DNA of 54,593 nt, taken from positions 1 to 54,593 of the forward strand of contig JAOAJK010000009.1 in the NCBI GenBank assembly GCA_026414225.1, read 5' to 3'. The notes under the pieces were generated by a model. It was not told where the DNA came from. It saw nothing but the letters and a program-made list of their open reading frames with translations, and did not search any database. Positions 8,699-17,574 of this stretch are shown piece by piece; position 1 is the stretch's first letter, and each line of letters starts with the position of its first letter. Source of the DNA: Thermoplasmata archaeon (GTDB lineage: Archaea > Thermoplasmatota > Thermoplasmata > Lutacidiplasmatales > SKW197). The translations under genes and the position numbers were made by a program.

Positions 8699-8793
8699 GC
8701 CGCCATAGCTCAGCTGGTAGAGCAGCTGACTTGTAAGCTATGAATAAAAGCCAGGACATCAGCAGGTCGGGAGTTCAAATCTCCCTGGCGGCT
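8699..8793 (+). tRNA. tRNA-Thr(TGT) with a 22-base intron
   Basis: Acceptor GCCGCCA pairs with TGGCGGC (8786-8792), discriminator T as in archaeal tRNA-Thr. The D-arm AGCTCAGCTGGTAGAGCA and T-arm GGGAGTTCAAATCTCCC are regular. The anticodon loop is split: GCTGA-CTTGTA then, after 22 extra bases, A-TCAGC. The anticodon TGT is at 8732-8734. Spliced, all stems close; unspliced the anticodon arm cannot form. Confidence 0.95.
8736..8757 (+). other. tRNA-Thr intron at position 37/38
   Basis: The 22 bases between loop position 37 (A8735) and 38 (A8758) interrupt the tRNA at the canonical archaeal site cut by the EndA splicing endonuclease. Exact borders could shift by one base because an A lies at both ends. 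Confidence 0.85.
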
Positions 8794-8798
8794 TTGAC

Positions 8799-8871
8799 GG
8801 GCTCGTAGATCAGCTGGAAGATCGCCACACTTGCAATGTGGAGGTCTCGGGTTCAAATCCCGACGAGTCCA
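8799..8871 (+). tRNA. tRNA-Ala(TGC)
   Basis: Acceptor GGGCTCG pairs with CGAGTCC, including G3 (8801) opposite T70 (8868), the G3:U70 pair that identifies alanine tRNA. The anticodon loop CTTGCAA carries TGC at 8832-8834, between CCACA and TGTGG. T-arm TCGGGTTCAAATCCCGA. Intronless. It starts five bases after tRNA-Thr, so the two are cotranscribed. Confidence 0.97.
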
Positions 8872-8888
8872 CTCATATTTTTGTTTCT

Positions 8889-8975
8889 GCTGAGGTAGCC
8901 AAGCCCGGATGACGGCGCCAGCCTTGAGAGCTGGTGGGCTTCATGCCCTCAGGAGTTCAAATCTCCTCCTCAGCG
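8889..8975 (+). tRNA. tRNA-Ser(TGA)
   Basis: Class II tRNA: acceptor GCTGAGG/CCTCAGC, discriminator G, anticodon stem CCAGC/GCTGG with loop CTTGAGA (anticodon TGA), and a long variable arm TGGGCTTCATGCCCTC. T-arm AGGAGTTCAAATCTCCT. Intronless. It follows tRNA-Ala by 17 bases that include a T-run. Confidence 0.95.
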
Positions 8976-8979
8976 CTTC

Positions 8980-9747
8980 TCATTCCATGATTCTCTGCAA
9001 CAGCTTACCGTTCACCAGTGTAAGCACCAGTAAGTAGCCCCCGAGCACTGCAAGGTCGAGAGGAATGCCTGAAAGGTCTCCAGTGAGCATGAACGACCGT
9101 AGGATGTCTATCCCGTATGTGATGGGGTTGGCGTGGGCAATCCACTGTAGCCAGGATGGCATCATTGAGATTGGATACAGAGCATTACTCGTGAAGAAAA
9201 GTGGCATTGTGAGCACCTGCCCGATGCCCATCACCCTTTCCCGGGTTTTCAATAAACTTGTGAAAAATATTGAGATGCCTGCAGAAACCGCGGCAATGAG
9301 CACAATGGCCGGAAAAACGAGGAATACCAGGAGCGGGCTCGTCCTGAATCTTATGCCAATCAGGAGAATCAGCAGAATCACGACCGCCCCCTGGGCAATC
9401 GAACGGATACCTGCAGATAAACTTTTTCCGAGCACTATCGTGTATCTTGAGGTAGGTGAAACCAGAAGCTTGGAGAGATTGCCGGATTCCCTGTCCCAGA
9501 CAAGCATCAACCCGAAGAAAATTGATACGAATAGCACGGACTGGCCGAGGATGCCAGGGGCCACAAACTCAAGATAGGAATACTCGCCCGTGGGAATTAC
9601 CCTGTAGTTTGTGAACACGCTGCCGAAAACCACGAGCCAGAGGATTGGTTGCACCGAGCGGATGATAATGTCAGAATAATCGTGCCTCAACCGTCTTGCC
9701 TCGAGTTCCAGGATGGTGACCACATTTTTGATTTCATTCAGCATCAT
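8980..9747 (-). CDS. ABC-2 type transporter permease
   Basis: Integral membrane subunit of an ABC-2 exporter (drug, polysaccharide or lipid type; substrate not determinable). About six transmembrane segments with the family pattern SVQPILWLVVFGSVF, then YLEFVAPGILGQSVLF, and the DRESGNLSKLLVSPTSRYTIVLGKSL loop typical of ABC-2 permeases, followed by QWIAHANPITYGIDILR. An upstream ATG at 9882 is open but lies inside the ATPase gene. The ATG at 9747 has GGAGG six bases before it and overlaps the ATPase stop (ATGATGA), a coupled arrangement. The stop is four bases from the convergent tRNA-Ser end. Confidence 0.92.
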   Translation of the reverse strand: MMLNEIKNVVTILELEARRLRHDYSDIIIRSVQPILWLVVFGSVFTNYRVIPTGEYSYLEFVAPGILGQSVLFVSIFFGLMLVWDRESGNLSKLLVSPTSRYTIVLGKSLSAGIRSIAQGAVVILLILLIGIRFRTSPLLVFLVFPAIVLIAAVSAGISIFFTSLLKTRERVMGIGQVLTMPLFFTSNALYPISMMPSWLQWIAHANPITYGIDILRSFMLTGDLSGIPLDLAVLGGYLLVLTLVNGKLLQRIME

Positions 9748-10712
9748 TCCAGCCTCCTTGCCACCCTTCGTATTCTTCTGGTTGCACTCCACTGCTCCAT
9801 TTCCACCATTCTTCTGCCCACATACTTCATGAAAGCATCGTCCAGTGTTGTTTCCTTTATTTCCACAGAAGAGACGCTGCAACCCGCATTTTCGAGGATC
9901 CTCAGATACCTGGGAAGCTCCTCGGAGGGACTGCAGCAGTAAACCGTGACGCTATCTCCATTCACTCTTGCATCTTCAACCCCGATGTTCTCTGGTATTT
10001 TTCCAGCCGTTTTGAACACAATGCAGCCCTGCCCGACCGACTTCTTGAGGTTTGCCGGAGAATCCACCACAGCAATTCTACCGTTTGCCATCATAGCGAT
10101 TCTTCCGCAGAGAGCGTCGGCCTCCTCCATGTAATGCGTTGTCATCAGGATGGTGATTCCCTCTTCATGAAGTTTCTGGATATGTGCCCACACCTGTTTT
10201 CTTGCGGAAGGGTCCAGACCAACGGTGGGTTCATCAAGGAAAAGGATTTTTGGAGAATGCACCATCGCCTGTCCTATTTCCAGTTTTCTTATCATTCCCC
10301 CCGAGTATGTCCGCACAATCCTGTTTCTTGCCTCCCAGAGATCAATCCGCTTTAGAATGTTTTCAGCAACTTCCACGGCCTTGCTCCCGTAAATTCCGTG
10401 AAGTTTTGCGGAAATCAGGATGTTTTCATAGCCGGTAAGCGCCGCATCCGAGGAAATGTCCTGGGGCACATACCCGATAATTTCTCTGATTTTGTGGTCA
10501 TACCTTGGTCTCTTAAAACCTCCAACCTCAATTTCTCCACTTGTCGGAAAAATCAGGGTGGTGAGAAGTTTGAGAAGCGTGGTTTTCCCTGCACCATTTG
10601 GTCCAAGCAGCCCGAAAATCTCACCGGATGCTATCTCTAGCGAAACCCCATCCGCTGCAAGGACACCATTGGAATACCTTTTTGAAACATTTTTTATGGA
10701 TATGGCACTCAT
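9744..10712 (-). CDS. ABC transporter ATP-binding protein (exporter, DrrA-like)
   Basis: Cytosolic ATPase partner of the ABC-2 permease that follows. Walker A GPNGAGKTT, Q-loop YVPQD, signature YSGGMIRKLEI, Walker B ILFLDEPTVGLD, H-loop TTH are all present. The C-terminal 90 residues form the extra domain common in DrrA/NatA-type exporters. The start is the ATG at 10712 (MSAISIKNVSKRY); the in-frame extension to 10775 runs through the promoter. A TATA-like GTTATATATCC (about 10742-10752, minus strand) is about 35 bases upstream, giving a leader of roughly ten bases. Confidence 0.94.
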   Translation of the reverse strand: MSAISIKNVSKRYSNGVLAADGVSLEIASGEIFGLLGPNGAGKTTLLKLLTTLIFPTSGEIEVGGFKRPRYDHKIREIIGYVPQDISSDAALTGYENILISAKLHGIYGSKAVEVAENILKRIDLWEARNRIVRTYSGGMIRKLEIGQAMVHSPKILFLDEPTVGLDPSARKQVWAHIQKLHEEGITILMTTHYMEEADALCGRIAMMANGRIAVVDSPANLKKSVGQGCIVFKTAGKIPENIGVEDARVNGDSVTVYCCSPSEELPRYLRILENAGCSVSSVEIKETTLDDAFMKYVGRRMVEMEQWSATRRIRRVARRLE

Positions 10713-10818
10713 ACTTGCACCAAGATGCAGATATCTCCCGGGGATATATAACGGTTCATACAGTGGCACCCACAACCCTTATAATCTCCCTTTGCTTTCA
10801 GGGGCTGAGGTAATTGCC
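10713..10818. promoter_or_regulatory. Divergent promoter region, ABC exporter and gcvH
   Basis: 106 bases between divergent start codons. GATATATAAC (about 10743-10752) serves the minus-strand exporter operon; CTTATAATCT (about 10776-10785) is the TATA candidate for gcvH. GAGG at 10807-10810 is a possible gcvH ribosome-binding site. Confidence 0.5.
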
Positions 10819-11205
10819 ATGGTAAATATTCCAGACGATTTGCTTTACACTGAAACGCATGAATGGGTGAAGGTTGAAGGAAAGAATGCAAGAATTGGAA
10901 TCACCGACTATGCCCAGGAGGCCCTTACCGAGATTGTCAATATTGATTTTGCAGTGGAGGCAGGAAGTAATGTGAAAAAGGGTGATGGAATCGTTGTTCT
11001 GGATTCGGTAAAATCCTCAAACGAGGTTTACTCTCCCGTAACCGGAAAGATAGTTGAACTGAACGAGGGATTGAAAAGTGAGCTGGAAAACATAAACAAG
11101 AGTCCGTACGGCAGTGGCTGGCTTGCTGTTATAGAAGTTGCGAATCCGGATGAACTTAAGGTTTTACTCACTGCAGAGGCCTACAGAAAATTGATTCAGC
11201 AGTAG
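10819..11205 (+). CDS. gcvH: Glycine cleavage system H protein (lipoyl carrier)
   Basis: 128 residues, the normal GcvH length. The lipoyl-attachment motif LDSVKSSNEV places the modified lysine at about residue 65; the C-terminal SPYGSGWLAVIEV strand is also typical. It carries the aminomethyl group between GcvP, GcvT and Lpd, none of which is in the window, so it may instead serve as a general lipoyl carrier or scaffold. The longer open frame back to 10456 is only the complement of the ABC gene; the ATG follows GAGG. Its last ten bases overlap the convergent thiC gene. Confidence 0.92.
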   Translation: MVNIPDDLLYTETHEWVKVEGKNARIGITDYAQEALTEIVNIDFAVEAGSNVKKGDGIVVLDSVKSSNEVYSPVTGKIVELNEGLKSELENINKSPYGSGWLAVIEVANPDELKVLLTAEAYRKLIQQ

Positions 11206-12482
11206 TCCACATTCGGCTTCCGCAGAAACTCGCTCACGATTTTCATCGCACATACATCCCCGCACATTGTGCAGGTCTTTTGTTCTCCGGGTGGACTCCG
11301 TTTCCGGTAGCTTTCCGCCTTGCTTCTGTCTATTGCCAGCTGGAACATTCCCTCCCAGTCCAGTGCATACCTTCTCTCGCTCATTCTCCGGTCCCACTCA
11401 AGCCCCCTGCCCCTTGCAACCTCCGCGGCATGGGCTGCAATTCTCGAGGCAATCAAACCTTCCTTTACATCGTCCACCGACGGTAGAGCCAGATGTTCCG
11501 AAGGTGTGACATAGCAGAGAAAATCTGCCCCAAAATAGCCAGCCAGTGCACCTCCGATTGCGGATGTGATGTGGTCGTAGCCGGGTGCCACATCGGTCAC
11601 AATTGGTCCGAGCACATAAAAGGGGGCTCCATCTGTAAGGTTCTTCTCAATCCGGACATTTGCTTCAATCTGGTTGAGGGGCACATGCCCCGGGCCCTCC
11701 ACCATTGCCTGCACCCCCCTTTCCCTTGCACGGTGGACGAGCTTGCTTAGAATCACGAGCTCCTGAATCTGTGGCGCATCGCTGGCATCCGCAATGGAGC
11801 CAGGTCTCAGCCCATCGCCAAGGCTGAGTGTAAACTCATACTTTTCCGCGAGTTCCAGCAGGTAATCAAAGTTCTCGTAGAGCGGATTTTCCTTCTGATT
11901 GTGGAGTATCCAGGCAACAAGGAATGCCCCGCCACGGCTCACGACGCCCGTAACTCTATCTGTCTGGCGAAGCTTTTCCACACTCTCCTTAGTGACACCG
12001 CAGTGGACGGTCATGAAATCGATTCCGTCCTTTGCATGGGCCTCTATGCTGTTGAAAATGTCGTCTTCACTCATGTGCACAATTGCGCTCTTTCTCGCAC
12101 ACTCTACACCCACCTGGTATATCGGCACACTGCCCATTGGCAAACTGCACTTTTTCCTGATTGCCCTGCGAATTTCGTTGATGTCGCCTCCGGTGCTCAG
12201 GTCCATGAGGGCATCTGCACCATACCTTTCAGCAACTTCCACCTTTGCAAATTCGTCGCTCAAATCCACATGGTCCCTCGAGGTGCCAATGTTCACATTA
12301 ACCTTTATAGCCAGGCCCTCACCTATTCCCTTCAGCCGATGCTCCCGCACAGGGTTGCAGGGGATGACTACCCTCCCATTAGCCACAAGTTTCCTCAACT
12401 TCTCCGGCTCAATATTTTCGGCTTTCGCAACAGCCAGAATTTCATCCGTGACCCTGTGGGCTGCTTCTCTCATCAATGACAT
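11196..12482 (-). CDS. thiC: Phosphomethylpyrimidine synthase ThiC (or ThiC-family paralogue)
   Basis: Radical SAM enzyme converting AIR to the thiamine pyrimidine HMP-P. 428 residues, the short archaeal/anaerobic form without the N-terminal domain of enteric ThiC. Family motifs NVNIGTSRDHVDLSDE, DALMDLSTGGD, MVEGPGHVPLNQIEANV, GPIVTDVAPGYDHIT are present. The C-terminal cluster motif is C404-x2-C407-x3-C411, one residue shorter than the CX2CX4C of E. coli ThiC. BzaF (hydroxybenzimidazole synthase) is a close relative and cannot be excluded from sequence reading. TATA (TTTTATTTAG) lies about 28 bases upstream, leaving no room for a TPP riboswitch. Confidence 0.88.
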   Translation of the reverse strand: MSLMREAAHRVTDEILAVAKAENIEPEKLRKLVANGRVVIPCNPVREHRLKGIGEGLAIKVNVNIGTSRDHVDLSDEFAKVEVAERYGADALMDLSTGGDINEIRRAIRKKCSLPMGSVPIYQVGVECARKSAIVHMSEDDIFNSIEAHAKDGIDFMTVHCGVTKESVEKLRQTDRVTGVVSRGGAFLVAWILHNQKENPLYENFDYLLELAEKYEFTLSLGDGLRPGSIADASDAPQIQELVILSKLVHRARERGVQAMVEGPGHVPLNQIEANVRIEKNLTDGAPFYVLGPIVTDVAPGYDHITSAIGGALAGYFGADFLCYVTPSEHLALPSVDDVKEGLIASRIAAHAAEVARGRGLEWDRRMSERRYALDWEGMFQLAIDRSKAESYRKRSPPGEQKTCTMCGDVCAMKIVSEFLRKPNVDYC

Positions 12483-12600
12483 GGTTGCTGGTAGTTCACA
12501 CCACTAAATAAAACTTTTTTTGGGGTCAATGGAATAAACACAATTGGAAAAAGTGTAAAAAAGGTTTTATCCCAAGAGTGTATTACCCCTCTCCGGAACC

Positions 12601-13098
12601 ATGACCCGAGTAAAAGTGATAAATGATATTGGCGAACTGGTAAATGTGTTTCGAGCTATAGATACGGAGCTGAAGGCAAACCTCTACAGGGACCTTGCTG
12701 ATAACTGGAGAACTGAAAAGGAAATAGAGGAGAGATTCGGGAAGGAGGGAGTGAAGGTTCTCAAATTTTTTGAGAAGCTCAAACTCATCGAGACCCGGTG
12801 GCAGACCACAAAGGAGGGCAAGACAGAAAAGGCATACCACACATACTACTCTGCATTCAGCATTAACTGCAGTGCCCCTATAAAGGAAATGATTGATGTG
12901 ATTTATGTGGCTGGAATGAGCGATGCCGAGTTTCGGAAATGGGAGGAGAAGGTGATTGTTCTGGTGGGTGCCAGCGGGATGTTTGCCGGTGATGTTGCAG
13001 AGAAATTGAATGTGTCTCCCACATTCCTGAAAGGTCTCGTGCGAAGGTCGCTGAAACTTGATTACAAGGGCCACAGGATTGAACTGGTCCAGATATGA
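12601..13098 (+). CDS. HTH-domain regulator adjoining trm56
   Basis: 165 residues with two winged-helix-like halves: 21-65 ([42 protein letters not shown]) and 118-160 ([28 protein letters not shown]). It resembles the ArsR-like archaeal regulators annotated beside Trm56. No ligand domain seen. Its stop overlaps the trm56 start by four bases (ATGA), so the pair is coupled, and the target may be the tRNA-modification gene or a wider set. GGTTTTATCC at about 12563-12572 is the promoter candidate, giving a very short leader. Confidence 0.8.
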   Translation: MTRVKVINDIGELVNVFRAIDTELKANLYRDLADNWRTEKEIEERFGKEGVKVLKFFEKLKLIETRWQTTKEGKTEKAYHTYYSAFSINCSAPIKEMIDVIYVAGMSDAEFRKWEEKVIVLVGASGMFAGDVAEKLNVSPTFLKGLVRRSLKLDYKGHRIELVQI

Positions 13099-13604
13099 TT
13101 GCAGTCCTTCGCCTCGGACACAGACCAAAACGGGATGCAAGGGTTACAACCCATGTTTGTCTTACCGCCAGGGCTTTTGGTGCCGATCTAGTTTACATAA
13201 CACCGCCGGATGAGAAAATCAAGGCAACGGTGGAAGCGGTGGTAGAAAGATTTGGTGGCCCATTCAGGGTTGAACTTGCTGACAGCTGGAGGCCGTTGAT
13301 GAAAAACTGGCGGGGAATAGTAGTCCATCTTACAATGTACGGAATCCACATTGACGGAGCCCTGCAGGAAATCCCCAGGGATGCGGACATGCTAATCGTC
13401 GTCGGCGCGGAGAAGGTCCCAGGAGAGGTTTACAAACTTGCCCACTACAATGTAGCTGTGGGGAATCAGCCGCACTCCGAAGTGGCAGCCCTTGCAGTCT
13501 TTCTTGATAGGTACATGGGAGGCAGCGGGCTGGAAAAGAAGTTTGATGGAAAGATTGAAATCGTGCCCCAGAAACACGGAAAAAAGGTAATAGAAAAAAG
13601 GTAA
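13095..13604 (+). CDS. trm56: tRNA (cytidine56-2'-O)-methyltransferase Trm56
   Basis: SPOUT-class enzyme found only in Archaea that methylates C56 in the tRNA T-loop using SAM. The N-terminal [18 protein letters not shown] and the knot region with [13 protein letters not shown] and [17 protein letters not shown] are family hallmarks; [21 protein letters not shown] is the SAM-binding knot. 169 residues is close to the usual length. ATG overlaps the upstream regulator stop. Confidence 0.93.
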   Translation: MIAVLRLGHRPKRDARVTTHVCLTARAFGADLVYITPPDEKIKATVEAVVERFGGPFRVELADSWRPLMKNWRGIVVHLTMYGIHIDGALQEIPRDADMLIVVGAEKVPGEVYKLAHYNVAVGNQPHSEVAALAVFLDRYMGGSGLEKKFDGKIEIVPQKHGKKVIEKR

Positions 13605-13619
13605 TAGAAAGGGTTTAGT

Positions 13620-14888
13620 TTATACCCAGCCCCGGGTCTTCACCGCATCCGCCACGCGCTTCACTGCGACCATGTAGGCGGCCAGACGCATGTGCACCTT
13701 TTCCTTCTGGGACATTTCATACACTGAATAGAAGGCCTCTGTCATGATTCTGTCAAGTTTCTCGTGGACTTCCTTCTCTGTCCAGTAGTATCCGTTTATG
13801 TTCTGGACCCATTCAAAGTAAGAGACAGTAACACCACCAGCATTGCAGAGAAAGTCCGGGATCACGAATACCTTGTTCTTGTAGAGAATCTCATCGGCCT
13901 CGGGTGTTGTGGGTCCGTTAGCGAGTTCGGCCACAATCTTCGCTTTGATTTTTCCTGCATTTTTGGCTGTAATCTGGTTCTCCAGGGCTGCTGGGACAAG
14001 AATGTCGCATTCCATCTCAAGCAGTTCCTGGTTCGTAATGTTCTTTGCACCCTTGAAATCCATAACGCTGCCTGTCTTCTCCTTATGCTCCAGCACCTTG
14101 CTGAATTCGAGTCCCTTCTCACTGTAAATTCCACCTTTGGAGTCGCTCACTGCAATTATCTTGCAGCCATACTCCTCAGACAGAATCTTTGCCGCGAACT
14201 GCCCGGCGTTTCCGAATCCCTGGATTGCTACAGTTGCCCCCTTCAGGTTCAGTTTGAGGACCTTGGCTGCCTCCCTGATACAGTAGGTGCCCCCTCTTGC
14301 AGTTGCATCGCCTCTGCCCGCTGAACCCCCGATTATCAAGGGCTTGCCTGTGAACACACCTGGAACATTGTACTGCTTTATCTTTGAGAATTCGTCTGTC
14401 ATCCAGGCCATGATTTCCGGGGTTGTATAGACATCCGGTGCTGGTATATCCTTCTCGTCCCCGATAATCTGGGCAATCGCCCGCACATAGCCCCTTGAAA
14501 GTTGCTCAAGCTCCCGCTTGGACATCTTCTTCGGATCGCAGATGACTCCACCCTTGCCTCCACCGTAGGGTATGTTCACCACTGCGCACTTCCAGGTCAT
14601 CCAGGCGGCAAGGGCTTTCACTGTATCGAGGGTTTCCTCCGGGTGGAACCTTATGCCTCCCTTTGTCGGGCCCCTCGCATCGTTGTACTGCACCCTGAAA
14701 CCTGTGAACACCTTTGTTTCTCCGTTGTCCATCTTCACAGGTATGCTCACGATCAGTGTTCTCATCGGCTCTCGCAGAAACTGATGCACCGCTGGCTCGA
14801 GTTTCAGCTTCTCGGCACACATATCCAGTTGCTTCTGAGCTATTTTGAATGGGTTCAATTCCTCTGCCATTTTTTCAACCTCTGCCAT
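13620..14888 (-). CDS. gdhA: Glutamate dehydrogenase
   Basis: Hexameric oxidative deaminase linking glutamate and 2-oxoglutarate. 422 residues as in archaeal GDH. GGGKGGV holds the catalytic lysine; the preceding [10 protein letters not shown] and [14 protein letters not shown] form the substrate site; GFGNAG is the dinucleotide loop. Cofactor preference cannot be read. Start ATG 14888; a second ATG follows at 14870 in a repeated ATGGCAGAGG context. TATA AAAATATATTT is about 35 bases upstream. It ends 16 bases from the convergent trm56 stop. Confidence 0.96.
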   Translation of the reverse strand: MAEVEKMAEELNPFKIAQKQLDMCAEKLKLEPAVHQFLREPMRTLIVSIPVKMDNGETKVFTGFRVQYNDARGPTKGGIRFHPEETLDTVKALAAWMTWKCAVVNIPYGGGKGGVICDPKKMSKRELEQLSRGYVRAIAQIIGDEKDIPAPDVYTTPEIMAWMTDEFSKIKQYNVPGVFTGKPLIIGGSAGRGDATARGGTYCIREAAKVLKLNLKGATVAIQGFGNAGQFAAKILSEEYGCKIIAVSDSKGGIYSEKGLEFSKVLEHKEKTGSVMDFKGAKNITNQELLEMECDILVPAALENQITAKNAGKIKAKIVAELANGPTTPEADEILYKNKVFVIPDFLCNAGGVTVSYFEWVQNINGYYWTEKEVHEKLDRIMTEAFYSVYEMSQKEKVHMRLAAYMVAVKRVADAVKTRGWV

Positions 14889-15018
14889 TATCGGCAGAAT
14901 TGCCTAAACCGAGGATGTAAATATATTTTACCAATGATTTTCGGGGCATGGGAAAAACCTCTGGCTGAAAATCTAACCGAACAGTTAAGCATATATTCCC
15001 CCTTTCCATGCCCTCCAT

Positions 15019-16356
15019 ATGCTCCAACCGTTGAGGGGTTTCAGGGATTTCTATCCGGAAACAATGGCAGCCAGAAGGAAAATGTTTGATAGAATGATAG
15101 GTGCTGTCAGAAAATTCGGCTTCAGGGAGATTGACACCCCGAGTGTGGAGGGACTGGAGCTGTTCAAGCTGAAGAGCGGTCCTGACATCGTCGAGGAAAC
15201 CTTTTCATTCGTGGATAAAGGCGGGCGTGAAGTCACCCTGATACCTGAACTCACTCCGTCCGTTGCAAGAATGATTTCTGCCAGAAGAAAGGTGCTTACA
15301 TTTCCACAGAAATGGTATTCGCTCGGGAAGATGTGGAGGTATGAGGAGCCACAGTCGGGGAGATTGCGGGAATTTTACCAGCTGAATGTGGATATCTTCG
15401 GTGCGGATAACATTGAGTCGGATGCGGAAATAATTGCTGTAGGTATCGAAATAATGAAGGCACTGGGTATCGAGAACGAGATTATGATTAAGATTTCGCA
15501 CCGCCAGCTTATGCAGGGGATTCTCGAGTGCATGGGTGTCCAGAATGTGGAGGAAGCGATGCACATCATCGATAGGAAGGATAAAATCGGGGCCGAGGAG
15601 TTCAAGCGGCAGATTCTGGCTGTAGGCATTCGAGAAGAACTGCTGGATAAGTTGATGGAACTTCTTTCATTCAGAAAGGAGTTCACCAAGGAGGCAATCG
15701 CCGAAATCAAGGGTGCAGTCGAAAACATGCTACCATTCAGTTCAAAGAGAAGAGATGTGCAGGAAATGACACCTGGCTTTTCAGCCGCCCTCCATGCTGC
15801 CGAAAAACTCGAGAAATTATCCAGTTATCTGAAACTCTATGAGGTGGAGAATTACTGTGCCCTTGACCTCGGGCTCGTGAGGGGCTTGAGTTACTACACT
15901 GGCATCGTTTTTGAATGCTTCGATAAACAGGGGGCTTTCCGCGCGATCTTTGGAGGTGGAAGATACGACAATCTGATTGAACTGTTCGGAGATATGAAGA
16001 TTCCCGCGGTGGGCTTTGCAATAGGAGATGCGGTGGTGGAGCAGGTGCTACGGAAATCCGGGAAATGGTATCCTGAAAAACTTGAGACCGATTTCTTCGT
16101 TGCATTCACGAACCAGGACTTTTATCCTCTCGCTGTGAGGATTGCAAAGATGCTCAGAAACCAGGGTTTTTCGGTTGAAATCGATCTCCTGAAAAGGAAC
16201 CTTGAAAAGCAGTTCAAATATGCGGACAGGGTGGGTGCCCGGCGGGTGATAATCATAGGCGATGAGGAGTTGAAGGAAGGAAAGGTGAGGATTAAGAACA
16301 TGGAAACAGGCGAGCAGGAAACCATGGATCTGAAAAACCTGCTCCCTGAGGGCTGA
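15019..16356 (+). CDS. hisS: Histidyl-tRNA synthetase
   Basis: Class II synthetase, 445 residues. Motif 1 region [29 protein letters not shown], motif 2 [23 protein letters not shown], the histidine-specific [14 protein letters not shown] and motif 3 GFAIG are in order, followed by the C-terminal anticodon-binding alpha/beta domain (about 355-445). It charges tRNA-His. A TATA box CATATATTCC (about 14989-14998) lies about 25 bases before the ATG, so the mRNA is probably leaderless. Confidence 0.96.
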   Translation: MLQPLRGFRDFYPETMAARRKMFDRMIGAVRKFGFREIDTPSVEGLELFKLKSGPDIVEETFSFVDKGGREVTLIPELTPSVARMISARRKVLTFPQKWYSLGKMWRYEEPQSGRLREFYQLNVDIFGADNIESDAEIIAVGIEIMKALGIENEIMIKISHRQLMQGILECMGVQNVEEAMHIIDRKDKIGAEEFKRQILAVGIREELLDKLMELLSFRKEFTKEAIAEIKGAVENMLPFSSKRRDVQEMTPGFSAALHAAEKLEKLSSYLKLYEVENYCALDLGLVRGLSYYTGIVFECFDKQGAFRAIFGGGRYDNLIELFGDMKIPAVGFAIGDAVVEQVLRKSGKWYPEKLETDFFVAFTNQDFYPLAVRIAKMLRNQGFSVEIDLLKRNLEKQFKYADRVGARRVIIIGDEELKEGKVRIKNMETGEQETMDLKNLLPEG

Positions 16357-16370
16357 ATTCAGTGATTTGT

Positions 16371-17477
16371 ATGAGGACCTGCATTTTTCATGACTACATA
16401 GGTGCCATCGGTGGTGCCGAAAAGCTCATTTTTACACTCGCAAGGGAATTGAAGGCGGACATAATAACCACAGATCTGGACATCGAGGCGGTCAAACGGG
16501 CGGGCTTTCCAGACCTCAATGTCTTCTCGCTCGGCGATGTCTTCAGGGTCCCGCCGCTCAAACAGATAGATTCTTCACTCCAGTTCCTTCTTGCGGACTT
16601 CAGAGAGTCGTATGACTTTTTCATTCTCTCGGGTAACTGGGCCCATTACGCTGCCCTCCATCACTCCCCGAATCTCTACTACTGCCACACGCCCACAAGG
16701 GCGTTTTTTGAACTTAGAAAAAGGGTTGTGAATTCCCAGGAAACATTATTTAGAAAGATGGTTGCCTATGCCTGGACAGGAACGCACAGGGTCTTTGAGA
16801 GATACTGCATCAACCGCTATGTCGACACCATTGTAGCAAACAGCGAAAATGTGCGGAAACGAATACTGAGGGACTATGGGAGGGACGCGGAGGTGGTCTA
16901 CACCGCTTTGCCCGTCTCAAAATACAGGTTCAAGGAAATTGGTGATTTCTGGCTTTCCGTGAATCGAATTTACCCTGAAAAAAGAATAGACCTTCAGCTG
17001 GAAATTTTCCGCGCATTGCCAGACGAGAAACTGAAGATTGTAGGGGGCTTCTCGAAGGGGGACTGGGCCGAGAAGAACTTCAGGAAACTTCAGAAAATGA
17101 AGCCAGACAATGTGGAATTTCTCGGGGAGGTGGGCGAGGACGAACTGCTCGAACTTTACGCAACCTGCAGGGGCTTCATAACCACCGCCCTCGATGAAGA
17201 CCTCGGGCTTACGCCGATAGAGGCAATGGCGTCCGGTAAAGTGGTGCTCGCTGTAAATGAGGGGGGCTACAGGGAGACAGTGATTAATGGAAAAACCGGA
17301 TATCTCCTGCCTGCTGAGAAAGAGGCATTTATCGAAAGAATAAGAAACCTTACTCCTGAGAGGATGATTGCAATGAAGGATGATTGCATCCACCAAGCGA
17401 AGAATTTCGATGTGCCCGTGTTTGTTGAAAAGATCCAGAGGAAAATCAGGGAAACACTGGAAAGAAAGGGAATGTAG
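16371..17477 (+). CDS. Family 4 glycosyltransferase
   Basis: GT-B fold retaining glycosyltransferase. N-terminal [14 protein letters not shown] and the C-terminal donor site with [38 protein letters not shown] (E-x7-E motif) and NGKTGYLL. Ends in a basic helix. GTG at 16362 is an earlier in-frame start, but ATG 16371 places the FHDY strand at the usual distance. It begins 14 bases after hisS and is probably cotranscribed. Donor and acceptor sugars cannot be inferred; a role in N-glycan or surface polysaccharide assembly is likely. Confidence 0.88.
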   Translation: MRTCIFHDYIGAIGGAEKLIFTLARELKADIITTDLDIEAVKRAGFPDLNVFSLGDVFRVPPLKQIDSSLQFLLADFRESYDFFILSGNWAHYAALHHSPNLYYCHTPTRAFFELRKRVVNSQETLFRKMVAYAWTGTHRVFERYCINRYVDTIVANSENVRKRILRDYGRDAEVVYTALPVSKYRFKEIGDFWLSVNRIYPEKRIDLQLEIFRALPDEKLKIVGGFSKGDWAEKNFRKLQKMKPDNVEFLGEVGEDELLELYATCRGFITTALDEDLGLTPIEAMASGKVVLAVNEGGYRETVINGKTGYLLPAEKEAFIERIRNLTPERMIAMKDDCIHQAKNFDVPVFVEKIQRKIRETLERKGM

Positions 17478-17574
17478 GTGAGCCCTCCCGTTCCTGTTTC
17501 TCATTTTCAGATTTGATAATTGGCACTCGGGGATATTTAAACCATGAACGCGATTTTTAATCGGGGTGATAAGA

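Noticed and set aside
10456-10818. N-terminal extension of gcvH by 121 codons
   Set aside because: It is the complement of the ABC ATPase gene and its promoter; GcvH homology begins exactly at ATG 10819.
12483-12560. TPP riboswitch upstream of thiC
   Set aside because: The TATA box is only about 28 bases before the ATG, leaving no leader, and no THI-box sequence was seen.
13764-14324. Antisense ORF inside gdhA
   Set aside because: No family pattern; it lies fully opposite a well-supported glutamate dehydrogenase.
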